Source: Burkholderiales bacterium Ga0077544 (GTDB lineage: Bacteria; Pseudomonadota; Gammaproteobacteria; Burkholderiales; Burkholderiaceae_D). From it: a DNA stretch of 64,000 bases. The stretch's first letter is position 1. Every line of letters begins with the position of its first letter. Shown here piece by piece: positions 16,281 through 29,200 of the stretch. The notes under the pieces were generated by a model. It saw nothing but the letters and a program-made list of their open reading frames with translations, did not search any database and was not told the origin of the DNA. A program made the translations under genes and the position numbers. The stretch is taken from the NCBI GenBank assembly GCA_001464355.1, contig LNEU01000015.1, positions 124,001 through 188,000 on the forward strand, read 5' to 3'.

Positions 16281-17408
16281 TTACATTTTCAATGTGAATT
16301 CAGTGAAGCTGGCGCCTTGTTCTTCTTTAGGCTCTTCGACTTCAACTTTTTGTGCTGAGTTATTCAACATCCAGAACAGATTGCTGGCGGAATCGGCGTG
16401 TGCAATTGCTTCATCCTGCGTTACAACACCATCCTTGATCAATTGCATCAAGGCTTGTTCGAAGGTTTGCGAACCTGGTGACATACTCTTCTCGATCGCT
16501 TCCTTGATCTGCGTGATTTCACCTTGCTCGATCAATTCCGCGACGTGACGCGTATTCATCATGATCTCGACTGCGGCACGGCGACCACCATCAATCGCAC
16601 TGATCAAACGTTGCGAAACAATCGCACGCAAGGTTGACGACAGATCTGTCAGCAGCGATTGGCGATTTTCAATCGGATAGAAATTGATAAGCCGTGTCAG
16701 CGCCTGATAACTGTTATTTGCATGCAGCGTCGCGACAACCAAGTGGCCGGACTGCGCATAGGCGAGCGCGGCTGCCATGGTTTCCTTATCGCGAATTTCA
16801 CCGATCATGATGCAATCGGGCGCCTGGCGTAAAGCATTGCGCAGAGCGGTCGATAAATCGATAGCATCGCTACCTATTTCACGTTGGTTGACGACTGAGC
16901 GCTTGTTCTTGAACAGATACTCAATCGGATCTTCCAGAGTCAGGATGTGGCCAGTACGCAAATTGTTTCGATGATCCAGCATCGATGCAATCGTGGTTGA
17001 CTTGCCAGAACCGGTGGAGCCGACGACCAATAACAGGCCGCGTTTTTCCATGATCAGTGTTGCCAATGCAAACGGCAAGTTCAGCGTATCCAGCGCAGGG
17101 ATTTCTCCCGGGATGTAACGCAATACGGCAGAGATACTGCCGCGCTGGCGAAACGCCGATAAACGGAAGCTGCCAACACCTGCCACCGGGATACCGATGT
17201 TGAGCTCGTTTTCGCGTTCCAGCTCTTCCATCTTTGCTGCCGGTACGACTTCCGCCAGCAAGGACATGATGGCTTTCTGATCCAGCTTCTGCTGGTTAAT
17301 CGGCATCAAGCTGCCATTGATTTTTATATGGATCGGCGAATTGACTGCGATAAACAAGTCAGATGCTGCTTTTTCCTTCATCAGGAGAAATAACCGATCC
17401 ATAGCCAT
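16281..17408 (-). CDS. pilU: Type IV pilus retraction ATPase PilU
   Basis: PilU is a secretion-type hexameric ATPase that assists PilT in pilus retraction and twitching. The 375-residue product has a PAS-like N-terminal domain (MDRLFLLMKEKAASDLFI), Walker A GSTGSGKST (about residues 131-139), the Asp box LTLEDPIEY, Walker B CIMIGEIRDKETM and the His box HLVVATLHANN. It lacks the AIRNLIRE-like C-terminal motif of PilT, and its C-terminal DSASNLFWMLN region matches PilU. It lies between dapD and the ArsC-like gene, with no other pilus gene in sight, which is an odd place for it. Confidence 0.9.
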   Translation of the reverse strand: MAMDRLFLLMKEKAASDLFIAVNSPIHIKINGSLMPINQQKLDQKAIMSLLAEVVPAAKMEELERENELNIGIPVAGVGSFRLSAFRQRGSISAVLRYIPGEIPALDTLNLPFALATLIMEKRGLLLVVGSTGSGKSTTIASMLDHRNNLRTGHILTLEDPIEYLFKNKRSVVNQREIGSDAIDLSTALRNALRQAPDCIMIGEIRDKETMAAALAYAQSGHLVVATLHANNSYQALTRLINFYPIENRQSLLTDLSSTLRAIVSQRLISAIDGGRRAAVEIMMNTRHVAELIEQGEITQIKEAIEKSMSPGSQTFEQALMQLIKDGVVTQDEAIAHADSASNLFWMLNNSAQKVEVEEPKEEQGASFTEFTLKM

Positions 17409-17482
17409 GAGCTAGTCCTTGGTGGAAGTCAAACGCAAAATTACAACTTGTCTACGCAGTTCATTTGCAATAGCAGGCGAAA

Positions 17483-18307
17483 TTAGTCACGCAGCAGTTC
17501 GTTGATAGCCGTTTTTGAACGTGTTTGTGCATCTACGCGTTTGACGATCACAGCGCAGTACAAGCTGTATTTGCCATCAGCGGAAGGCAAGTTGCCCGAA
17601 ACAACAACCGAGCCAGCAGGAATGCGGCCGTAAGTTACTTCGCCGGTTGCACGGTCATAAATTTTGGTCGATTGACCGATATAAACACCCATCGATATAA
17701 CCGAGTTTTCTTCGACGATCACGCCTTCAACGATTTCCGAGCGAGCACCGATGAAGCAGTTGTCTTCAATGATGGTTGGATTGGCTTGCATAGGTTCGAG
17801 CACGCCGCCAATACCAACGCCGCCGGACAAGTGAACATTCTTGCCGATTTGCGCGCATGAACCAACGGTTGCCCATGCATCGACCATCGAGCCTTCATCG
17901 ACGTAAGCGCCGATGTTGACGAAGGACGGCATCATGACAACGTTTTTGCCGATGAAGCTGCCATGACGTGCCACCGCTGGTGGCACTACGCGGAAGCCGC
18001 CTTTAGCGAAATCTTCAGCTGTGTAGTTGGCGAATTTGGTTGGTACCTTGTCGTAGAACTGCATGTGATCGCCGGATGGCATCGTGATGTTGTCTTCCAG
18101 ACGGAAGGACAGCAAAACAGCTTTCTTGACCCATTGATTGACGACCCATTCGCCGCTATCTTTTTGCGCGACGCGCAATGTGCCTTCGTTCAATTGCGCG
18201 ATGACTTGCGCTACTGCGTTGCGCAGATCTGCTGGCGCATTTTTAGGTGAAAAATCTGCACGGTTTTCCCATGCCTGGTCGATGATCTGTTCGAGTTGTT
18301 GTGTCAT
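17483..18307 (-). CDS. dapD: Tetrahydrodipicolinate N-succinyltransferase DapD
   Basis: DapD transfers succinate from succinyl-CoA to tetrahydrodipicolinate, the committing step of the succinylase branch of diaminopimelate synthesis. The 274-residue length equals E. coli DapD. A helical N-terminal domain (about 1-105) is followed by a left-handed beta-helix made of hexapeptide repeats ([20 protein letters not shown] onwards, about 115-240). The start is ATG at 18307. It is 82 bases downstream of dapC and 74 bases upstream of pilU on the same strand. Confidence 0.97.
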   Translation of the reverse strand: MTQQLEQIIDQAWENRADFSPKNAPADLRNAVAQVIAQLNEGTLRVAQKDSGEWVVNQWVKKAVLLSFRLEDNITMPSGDHMQFYDKVPTKFANYTAEDFAKGGFRVVPPAVARHGSFIGKNVVMMPSFVNIGAYVDEGSMVDAWATVGSCAQIGKNVHLSGGVGIGGVLEPMQANPTIIEDNCFIGARSEIVEGVIVEENSVISMGVYIGQSTKIYDRATGEVTYGRIPAGSVVVSGNLPSADGKYSLYCAVIVKRVDAQTRSKTAINELLRD

Positions 18308-18389
18308 GTGAGTACTTATCGGTTGATGATAAAAATAAAATAATTAAAGACTTGGCTTAAAACTTAAGTGCGAGCTGTTCAGAAAAAAA

Positions 18390-19604
18390 TCAGGATTTTT
18401 CACCGGCTAATTTCTTGGTAAATTCGACTATGCGTTGCGCTGCCTCCAGGCATTCTTCAACTTCGGCTACCAGCGCCATGCGTATGCGATTTTGCCCGGG
18501 GTTGATGCCATGCGCTTCGCGGCCTAAATAACTGCCCGGCAATACCGTTACATTATATTCGGCATAGAGGCGCTTCGCGAATTCGATATCGCTGATGGCG
18601 ACCAGCTTGTCGACTTTGGCCCACAGGTAAAAACCGGCGTCCGGCAAATCGACATCGAGTACTTCTTGCAGCAAGGGTGTGACTTGCTTGAATTTGGTAA
18701 CGTATTTTTCGCGGTTATCGATGACGTGTTGTTCATCGTTCCATGCAGCGATCGATGCGCTTTGCACGGACGGGCTCATCGCGCTGCCGTGATAGGTGCG
18801 GTACAGAAGGAATTTCTGCATGATGTCCACATCGCCGGCAACGAAGCCAGACCGCATGCCAGGTACATTCGAGCGTTTCGACAGGCTGGAGAAACCGATC
18901 AGGCGTGGATAGCCTTTGCGTCCCAGTTTATGTGCTGCTTCCAGTCCACCCAATGGCGCTTCCGCGCCGAAGTAAATCTCGGAATAACATTCATCCGCTG
19001 CGATCACGAAGCCGTAGCGATCCGACAAGGCAAACAATTCTGCCCAATCATCCAGAGTCAATACCGCGCCAGCCGGATTGCCAGGAGAGCAAACATAGAC
19101 TAGTTGCACACGCGACCAGACTTCATGCGTGATCGCGGCAAAGTCAGGCGCAAAATTGCGCGATGGATCGCAATTGACGAAGTAAGGCTGCGCGCCGGCC
19201 AGATAAGCGGCACCTTCGTAAATTTGATATAGGGGATTTGGGCATACAACCAATGCATGCTGCGTTGGATCGATTACGGTTTGTGCCAAGGCAAACAAGG
19301 CTTCACGTGAGCCGTTGACAGGCAGTACTTGCGTCGCTGGATCCAGCTTTGGCAGGTTGTAGCGACGTTCCAGCCATGCAGCGATCGTGGCGCGCAAAGC
19401 TTCCGTTCCTGCAGTGGTTGGATAAACTGCCAAGCCATCCAGATTATCGGCCAGCGCTTTTTGTATAAAAGCCGGCGTTGGATGCTTGGGTTCGCCGATA
19501 CCGAGGCTGATAGGACGGTAGGCAGCGTTCGGCGTGACGCCGGCAAACAATTGTTTGAGTTTTTCGAACGGGTAGGGTTGCAGCTGATTCAGAAGTGGAT
19601 TCAC
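18390..19604 (-). CDS. dapC: Succinyldiaminopimelate transaminase DapC
   Basis: DapC is a class I/II PLP aminotransferase that converts N-succinyl-2-amino-6-ketopimelate to succinyl-diaminopimelate. The 404-residue protein shows the substrate-binding SLGIGEPKHPTP near the N-terminus, the PLP ring-stacking region, DECYSEIY, and the Schiff-base lysine in SSLSKRSNVPGMRSGF (about residue 243). Together with dapD and dapE it completes the three succinylase-branch steps in one locus. The start is GTG at 19604, giving MNPLLNQLQPYPFEKLKQL; no better ATG lies nearby. Confidence 0.93.
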   Translation of the reverse strand: MNPLLNQLQPYPFEKLKQLFAGVTPNAAYRPISLGIGEPKHPTPAFIQKALADNLDGLAVYPTTAGTEALRATIAAWLERRYNLPKLDPATQVLPVNGSREALFALAQTVIDPTQHALVVCPNPLYQIYEGAAYLAGAQPYFVNCDPSRNFAPDFAAITHEVWSRVQLVYVCSPGNPAGAVLTLDDWAELFALSDRYGFVIAADECYSEIYFGAEAPLGGLEAAHKLGRKGYPRLIGFSSLSKRSNVPGMRSGFVAGDVDIMQKFLLYRTYHGSAMSPSVQSASIAAWNDEQHVIDNREKYVTKFKQVTPLLQEVLDVDLPDAGFYLWAKVDKLVAISDIEFAKRLYAEYNVTVLPGSYLGREAHGINPGQNRIRMALVAEVEECLEAAQRIVEFTKKLAGEKS

Positions 19605-19676
19605 GGCAGATAGCGAAAAATGTGCGATCAGTTTTAACGGTTAAGTGTTAATTGATGCAAGGTTCAAAGTGGCAAC

Positions 19677-19682
19677 ATTATA
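19677..19682 (-). promoter_or_regulatory. Candidate -10 box for dapC
   Basis: On the minus strand the sequence reads TATAAT, 73 bases upstream of the dapC start. No good -35 hexamer lies 16-18 bases further up, where a GC-rich inverted repeat (TACCGC/GCGGTA) is found instead. Support is limited to the perfect -10. Confidence 0.3.
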
Positions 19683-19749
19683 CCGCTCCGGAGGCGGTAA
19701 CCGTAGCGTGCTTTATGTCACAACCAAGGTCTTGCTTGAGGTCAGGTCC

Positions 19750-19780
19750 CAAATGCTAGAAAACGTTATTGCAAATGCTA
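19750..19780. repeat. Nine-base direct repeat CAAATGCTA between dapC and smc
   Basis: CAAATGCTA occurs at 19750-19758 and again at 19772-19780, start-to-start spacing 22 bases, about two turns of the helix. It lies in the 267-base divergent region, 92 bases before the smc start. It could be a pair of regulator half-sites or chance; the right-hand copy leads into TATGAT, a possible -10 for smc. Confidence 0.35.
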
Positions 19781-19871
19781 TGATTACCCCCTTTCGCGGG
19801 CTGTTTTGCCGCATCCGCCAACTCGGTCGGAACCTTAATTTCTGTTGTATATCCTGGGAACGGTTGCTAAC

Positions 19872-22800
19872 GTGCGTTTAACTTCGATTAAATTGTCTGG
19901 ATTCAAGTCTTTCGTCGATCCAACGAACTTTCAGGTGCCGGGTCAATTGGTGGGTGTGGTTGGCCCTAACGGTTGCGGTAAATCCAATATTATCGATGCG
20001 GTGCGCTGGGTTTTGGGTGAATCCAAGGCTTCCGAGCTGCGTGGCGAGTCCATGCAAGACGTTATTTTTAACGGCACCAACACCCGCAAACCGGCTGGAC
20101 GCTCGTCGGTAGAACTGGTATTCGATAACGGCGAAGGCAAAGCGGCAGGGCAATGGGGCCAGTATGCAGAGATCGCCGTCAAGCGTACGCTGACACGCGA
20201 CGGCACCTCGACTTACTACATCAATAATCAGGCAGTACGTCGTCGCGATATTCAAGATATTTTCCTCGGTACCGGTCTAGGCCCACGCGCTTACGCGATC
20301 ATAGGGCAGGGCATGATTTCGCGCATCATTGAAGCGCGCCCTGAAGAACTGCGTATCTTTTTGGAAGAAGCTGCCGGCGTATCGAAATACAAGGAACGTC
20401 GTCGCGAAACAGAAAATCGCTTGCACGACACGCGTGAAAACCTGCTGCGCGTGGAAGACATCCTGCGCGAATTGAATGCCAATCTGGAAAAACTGCAAAG
20501 CCAGGCCGCCGTCGCGCAAAAATTCCACGAACTGCAAGCCGATCAAGACGAAAAGCAAAAGCTACTTTGGCTGTTGCGCAAGAACGAAGCGAAGAGTGAG
20601 CAAGACAAGCATTTCCGCGATATCGAAAAAGCGCAAGTCGATCTGGAAGAACAAACCGCCAAGCTGCGCCATGTAGAAACCGAACTCGAGCACATGCGCC
20701 AGGCGCACTATGGCGCTGGTGATCGCATGCATCAGGCGCAAGGCCATCTGTATCAAACCAATTCTGAAATCGGCAGTCTGGAAGCGCAAATCAAGTTCGT
20801 AATCGAATCGCGCAGCCGTTTGCAATCGCAACTCAATTCGCTGACCGCACAGCGCGATCAATGGCAACGCCAGGGGACGCAATACCAGGACGATCTGGTC
20901 GAAGCGGAAATGCATCTTGAAGAACAAGCGATGCGTGTTGAACAAGCACAGGAAATCGCGCATCGCGAAAACGATCGTATCCCTGCATTGGAACAGGCAT
21001 GGCGCGAATCGCAATTGAAAACAACTGAGTCGCGCGGCAAAATCATGCAAGCGCAACAACAGATCGAACTCGAATCCGCACATCAACGCAATGCCTCAAA
21101 CATCCTGTCCGGTCTGACCGTACGTCGTGAACGTTTGCAGCAGGAAAAGCAGGGCTTGAATCTGCCGGACAGCACACATCTTTCCAATTTGAAAATGCAG
21201 TTGGAAGAAAAGCAGGCGACGCTGGAAGAAGCGACAGAGCAACTGGAAGCCGCGCAAGAACAATTGCCCAAGCTGGAAGAAGAACGTCGCACCGCGCAGC
21301 AGCAAGTGAATACAGAGACTGCCAACAACGCGCAACTCGAAGCACGCCTGGCCGCTTTAAAGCAATTGCAGGAAAGCGTGCAAACGCAAGGCAAAGTCCA
21401 GCCGTGGTTGCAAAAACACGAACTCAGTGAATTGCCGCGCTTGTGGCAAAAACTGCATATTGATCAAGGCTGGGAAACTTCGCTGGAATCGGTTTTGCGT
21501 GAACGCACGTCTGCGCTGGAAATGTCGAATCTCGATTGGGCCAAAGCCTTCTTCAACGATGCGCCACCAGCCAAACTTGCTTTGTTCACGCCGAATTCAA
21601 CGCCGTCCGAAGCAAGTTCTGCACAGGCCGGCCTGAAACCTTTCCTGAGTTTGCTGCAATTGAACGATCCGGGTCTGCGCGCATTGCTGCAGGATTGGTT
21701 GCACAACGTCTATGTCGCTGACGATATTGCAGCGGCTTTTGTCGATCGCAATAAATTGCCTAACGGCGCTTATTTCGTCACCAAGCAAGGCCATGTCATC
21801 AGTAAATCGAGTGTGCGTTTTTACGCCTCCGATTCCGAGCAGGACGGCATGCTGGCGCGTCAACAAGAAATCGAAAACATCACCAAGCAATTGCGTGCGC
21901 AGCACATGTTGGCTGATGAAGCAAAGTCGCGCTCGGTACGTGCCGAATCTGCGTTAACGCAAGCAACGCAACGACTGCAAGAAATTCGTCAACGTGCGAA
22001 TACGCTGATGCAAGCCGTGCACGGTTTGCAAATCGATGTAATGAAATTGTCTGAAGTGCAGGAACGCTTCAACCAACGCAGCACGCAGATTACAAGCGAT
22101 CTGGAAGAAATCGCGGCACAGGAAGCGGAGCAGCAACAGGTCAAGGCAGAATCGGAAGCCAAATTCGAACAACTCGATGGCGAGCTGGGTGAACTGCAGG
22201 AAAAACACGAAGAGGGGCAGACTGAATATCTGGCCAAGGAACAGCAGTTGAACGATGCACGCCAACGTGCGCGTGAACTGGAACGTTCGGCGCAGGAAGC
22301 GGAATATTCAGAAAAGTCACAACGCAGCAAGATAGAAGAATTGAAACGCAGCATCGCTACCGCGCTGGAACAGGCGGCGCAGTTGTTTGCCAATATGCAG
22401 CAAGGCAGCCTGGAACTGGAAAGTCTGGACGATCAGGCTGCGCAAGCCGGCTTGCAAACCTTGCTCGACAAACGCACTGATCAGGAGCGTGCGCTGGCCG
22501 ACGCACGCCATGAGCTGGATCAATTGACGCAACAATTGCGTGGCCATGACGAAGCGCGCATGCAAGCCGAACGTAGTCTGCAACCGCAACGTGATCGTAT
22601 TACGGAGTTGCAGCTGAAAGAACAGGCTGCGCGTCTGAATCAGGAACAATACGCGCAGCAACTGATAGAAGCGCAAGCCGATGAAGCGGCGTTGATGGAA
22701 AAACTGAACGGCGATGTTCGACCATCCTACCTTCAGGGCGAAGTCACTCGTCTGACGAATGCAATCGCAGCGTTAGGTGCGGTCAATCTGGCCGCACTGG

Positions 22801-23399
22801 ATGAACTCGCAACCGCATCGGAACGTAAAAACTTCCTCGATGCACAAAATGCTGATCTGACCGAAGCGATCAATACGCTGCAAGATGCCATCCACAAGAT
22901 CGACAAGGAAACACGCGATCTCTTGCAAGACACCTTCGACAAGGTCAATCATCACTTCGGTGAACTGTTTCCGATTCTGTTTGGTGGCGGTCAGGCCAAA
23001 TTGACGATGACCGGCGAAGAGATTCTGGATTCTGGCGTGCAAGTGATGGCGCAGCCGCCAGGCAAAAAAAATGCAACGATTCATTTGCTTTCAGGTGGTG
23101 AGAAAGCATTGACCGCGACCGCGCTGGTATTCTCGATGTTCCAGTTGAATCCGGCACCTTTCTGTCTGCTCGATGAAGTTGATGCGCCGCTGGATGATGC
23201 GAACACTGAACGCTTCTGCAATATGGTCAAACGCATGTCGGCGCATACGCAGTTTCTGTTCATCTCGCATAACAAGATTGCGATGGAAATGGCGCAGCAA
23301 TTGATCGGTGTGACGATGCAAGAGCAGGGCGTGTCGCGGATTGTTGCTGTGGATATGGAGTCTGCCACCAGCTTTGCGGCAGAAGCACAGACAGTCTGA
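19872..23399 (+). CDS. smc: Chromosome segregation ATPase SMC
   Basis: SMC dimers organise and segregate the chromosome. The 1175-residue product has the N-terminal ATPase half with Walker A GPNGCGKSN (about residues 32-40), two long coiled coils (about 165-500 and 660-1000) around a hinge, and the C-terminal ATPase half with signature LLSGGEKALTA and Walker B FCLLDEVDAPLDD. GTG at 19872 gives the family-typical MRLTSIKLSGFKSFVDPT; an in-frame TTG at 19845 would add nine unlikely residues. The hinge between the coils is poorly like the classical SMC hinge. scpA/scpB are not in view. Confidence 0.95.
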   Translation: MRLTSIKLSGFKSFVDPTNFQVPGQLVGVVGPNGCGKSNIIDAVRWVLGESKASELRGESMQDVIFNGTNTRKPAGRSSVELVFDNGEGKAAGQWGQYAEIAVKRTLTRDGTSTYYINNQAVRRRDIQDIFLGTGLGPRAYAIIGQGMISRIIEARPEELRIFLEEAAGVSKYKERRRETENRLHDTRENLLRVEDILRELNANLEKLQSQAAVAQKFHELQADQDEKQKLLWLLRKNEAKSEQDKHFRDIEKAQVDLEEQTAKLRHVETELEHMRQAHYGAGDRMHQAQGHLYQTNSEIGSLEAQIKFVIESRSRLQSQLNSLTAQRDQWQRQGTQYQDDLVEAEMHLEEQAMRVEQAQEIAHRENDRIPALEQAWRESQLKTTESRGKIMQAQQQIELESAHQRNASNILSGLTVRRERLQQEKQGLNLPDSTHLSNLKMQLEEKQATLEEATEQLEAAQEQLPKLEEERRTAQQQVNTETANNAQLEARLAALKQLQESVQTQGKVQPWLQKHELSELPRLWQKLHIDQGWETSLESVLRERTSALEMSNLDWAKAFFNDAPPAKLALFTPNSTPSEASSAQAGLKPFLSLLQLNDPGLRALLQDWLHNVYVADDIAAAFVDRNKLPNGAYFVTKQGHVISKSSVRFYASDSEQDGMLARQQEIENITKQLRAQHMLADEAKSRSVRAESALTQATQRLQEIRQRANTLMQAVHGLQIDVMKLSEVQERFNQRSTQITSDLEEIAAQEAEQQQVKAESEAKFEQLDGELGELQEKHEEGQTEYLAKEQQLNDARQRARELERSAQEAEYSEKSQRSKIEELKRSIATALEQAAQLFANMQQGSLELESLDDQAAQAGLQTLLDKRTDQERALADARHELDQLTQQLRGHDEARMQAERSLQPQRDRITELQLKEQAARLNQEQYAQQLIEAQADEAALMEKLNGDVRPSYLQGEVTRLTNAIAALGAVNLAALDELATASERKNFLDAQNADLTEAINTLQDAIHKIDKETRDLLQDTFDKVNHHFGELFPILFGGGQAKLTMTGEEILDSGVQVMAQPPGKKNATIHLLSGGEKALTATALVFSMFQLNPAPFCLLDEVDAPLDDANTERFCNMVKRMSAHTQFLFISHNKIAMEMAQQLIGVTMQEQGVSRIVAVDMESATSFAAEAQTV

Positions 23400-23579
23400 A
23401 TTTTTGCCTGGACGTAATGAATATTTGATATTGGCTGAAAAGTGATTTTTCGAGAGCGGATTGCGTGGCGATTCCTGCTCCCGGACTTAACCTGAATACA
23501 GGTTGTACGGTATCCTGAACCTTAGTTGTTGGCATGCTATTTCATCTGATACTGCACGACCATTGAACCCTGGATTTTT

Positions 23580-23674
23580 ATGACTTACTCTGTTTTATCT
23601 GATTTTTTAGGCAGCATCTTTTGCCCGATCGATGTCTGCCTGATGAAGAATCAATTTTCCATTCAAGGTGCCGC

Positions 23675-23678
<4 letters not shown>
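23580..23678 (+). other. Small ORF overlapping the zipA start (putative leader peptide)
   Basis: ATG at 23580 opens a 32-codon frame (MTYSVLSDFLGSIF..., ending QGAA) whose TGA overlaps the zipA ATG as ATGA (23675-23678). No strong Shine-Dalgarno precedes it, only GGA at 23572-23574. The four-base overlap is the same arrangement that couples real genes elsewhere in this window, but a short frame can end so by chance. No known peptide was recognised. Confidence 0.25.
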
Positions 23679-27762
<4,084 letters not shown>

Positions 27763-27766
<4 letters not shown>

Positions 27767-28299
27767 CCGTAAGAGAAATCCTGAAGATGGGCGATCCGCG
27801 TCTGCTGCGCGTGGCGGAACCGGTGACCGAGTTCAACACGCAGGAACTGAACACCTTGATCGCCGATATGTTCGACACCATGCACGCCGCGAATGGCGCT
27901 GGTTTGGCTGCGCCGCAGATAGGTGTGAACTTGCGTTTGGTGATTTACGGTTTCAAACAAAATACACGTTATCCGGATGCACCACCGGTACCGGAAACGG
28001 TATTGATCAATCCCAAGTTGCGACCTTTGTCAGCCGAGCGGGAAGAGGGCTGGGAAGGCTGTCTGTCAGTGCCGGGATTGCGCGGTGTAGTACCGCGTTT
28101 TGCCGCCTTGCAATACGAGGGTTTTGATCAGTTCGGTAATGCGATTAGTCGCGATGCAGAGGGTTTTCATGCGCGCGTGGTGCAGCATGAGTGTGATCAT
28201 CTGGACGGCATTTTGTATCCTATGCGTATCGAGGATTTTACGCAGTTTGGATACGTCGATATTTTGTTTCCGGAGATGGATCCTAACGACGACGATTGA
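27763..28299 (+). CDS. def: Peptide deformylase
   Basis: Deformylase removes the formyl group from new proteins with an iron or zinc centre. The 178-residue product has the three family motifs: [20 protein letters not shown] with the metal-binding cysteine, and [11 protein letters not shown] with two metal histidines and the catalytic glutamate. It starts in an ATGA overlap with galU. No fmt gene lies beside it, unlike the usual def-fmt pair, so this may be a second deformylase in the genome; that is an inference. Confidence 0.95.
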
Positions 28300-28339
28300 T
28301 TTCGCATTTGCAGAAGCAAGTTACTTCACTAGTCGGCAC

Positions 28340-29086
28340 TTAAAATTCTTCGCCTTCATTCAGGTAACGCCATTCGCCTACCGGCAAATCGCCTAGTTTT
28401 ACGCGACCTATGCGTACGCGTTTCAAACCAACTACTTTCAGACCGACGATATCGCACATGCGGCGAATCTGGCGTTTTTTTCCTTCACGCAAAATGAAGC
28501 TCAGTTGATCTTCGTTTTGCCATTTCACCTGCGCCGGCAACAATTTTTTTCCATCCAATATCAGACCGTGGTTGAGCCGCTTCAATTCAGATTCGGGCAA
28601 CTTGCCCGGTTTAATGTATTGCACGCGCACCAGATATTCTTTTTCTACGCTGGTTGTTTCGCCGATTAAATGTTTGGCGATGCGGCCATCCTGCGTCAAC
28701 ACAAGCAAACCGACGGAATCGATGTCGAGTCGTCCTGCCGGAACCAGACTGCGTAATTGCGTAGGATGGAATTGCGCAGGCGACTTGTCTTCCTTCCAGC
28801 GATTCTCGGCTTTGATCAATGCAACGGCTGGTTTATAGCCATCTTCTGCCTGACCGCTGACATAACCCATAGGTTTGTTGATCAAAATCGTCACGCGCTT
28901 CGATTGCTCTGCCGCAGCTTGACGTTCCACGGTGACGCGTTGTGACGGCAAGATTTTGGTGCCGAGTTCGGATACGACTTTGCCATCGACGCGAACCCAG
29001 CCACGTTCTATCCATTCATCAGCTTCGCGGCGAGAGCAAAGGCCAAGTTCGGACATGCGTTTGGAGAGGCGTAGTGGTTCGGTCAT
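28340..29086 (-). CDS. RluF-like 23S rRNA pseudouridine synthase
   Basis: The 248-residue protein belongs to the RsuA/RluB family, which isomerises specific uridines in rRNA. It has an S4 RNA-binding domain (RLSKRMSELGLCSRREADEWI, about 4-60), the catalytic GRLDIDSVGLLVLT region with the conserved aspartate, and the C-terminal RQIRRMCDIVGLKVVGLKR. The ending LPVGEWRYLNEGE resembles RluF (U2604 of 23S rRNA) more than RsuA or RluE. ATG at 29086 is preferred to the in-frame TTG at 29095. It faces def across a 40-base gap without an obvious terminator. Confidence 0.85.
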   Translation of the reverse strand: MTEPLRLSKRMSELGLCSRREADEWIERGWVRVDGKVVSELGTKILPSQRVTVERQAAAEQSKRVTILINKPMGYVSGQAEDGYKPAVALIKAENRWKEDKSPAQFHPTQLRSLVPAGRLDIDSVGLLVLTQDGRIAKHLIGETTSVEKEYLVRVQYIKPGKLPESELKRLNHGLILDGKKLLPAQVKWQNEDQLSFILREGKKRQIRRMCDIVGLKVVGLKRVRIGRVKLGDLPVGEWRYLNEGEEF

Positions 29087-29200
29087 GTGATGCAAGTATC
29101 TAAAAATTAAAATGGTAATTGAAAATAGTATTGATGCGAGCAGTGCGTGAAAAACAGTGATTGCAACGAAGGCCTATATGGCACTGAAATTTTTATTGCA

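Noticed and set aside
19645-19881. 78-codon frame upstream of smc
   Set aside because: No ribosome binding site or domain, overlaps the smc start and spans the divergent promoter region.
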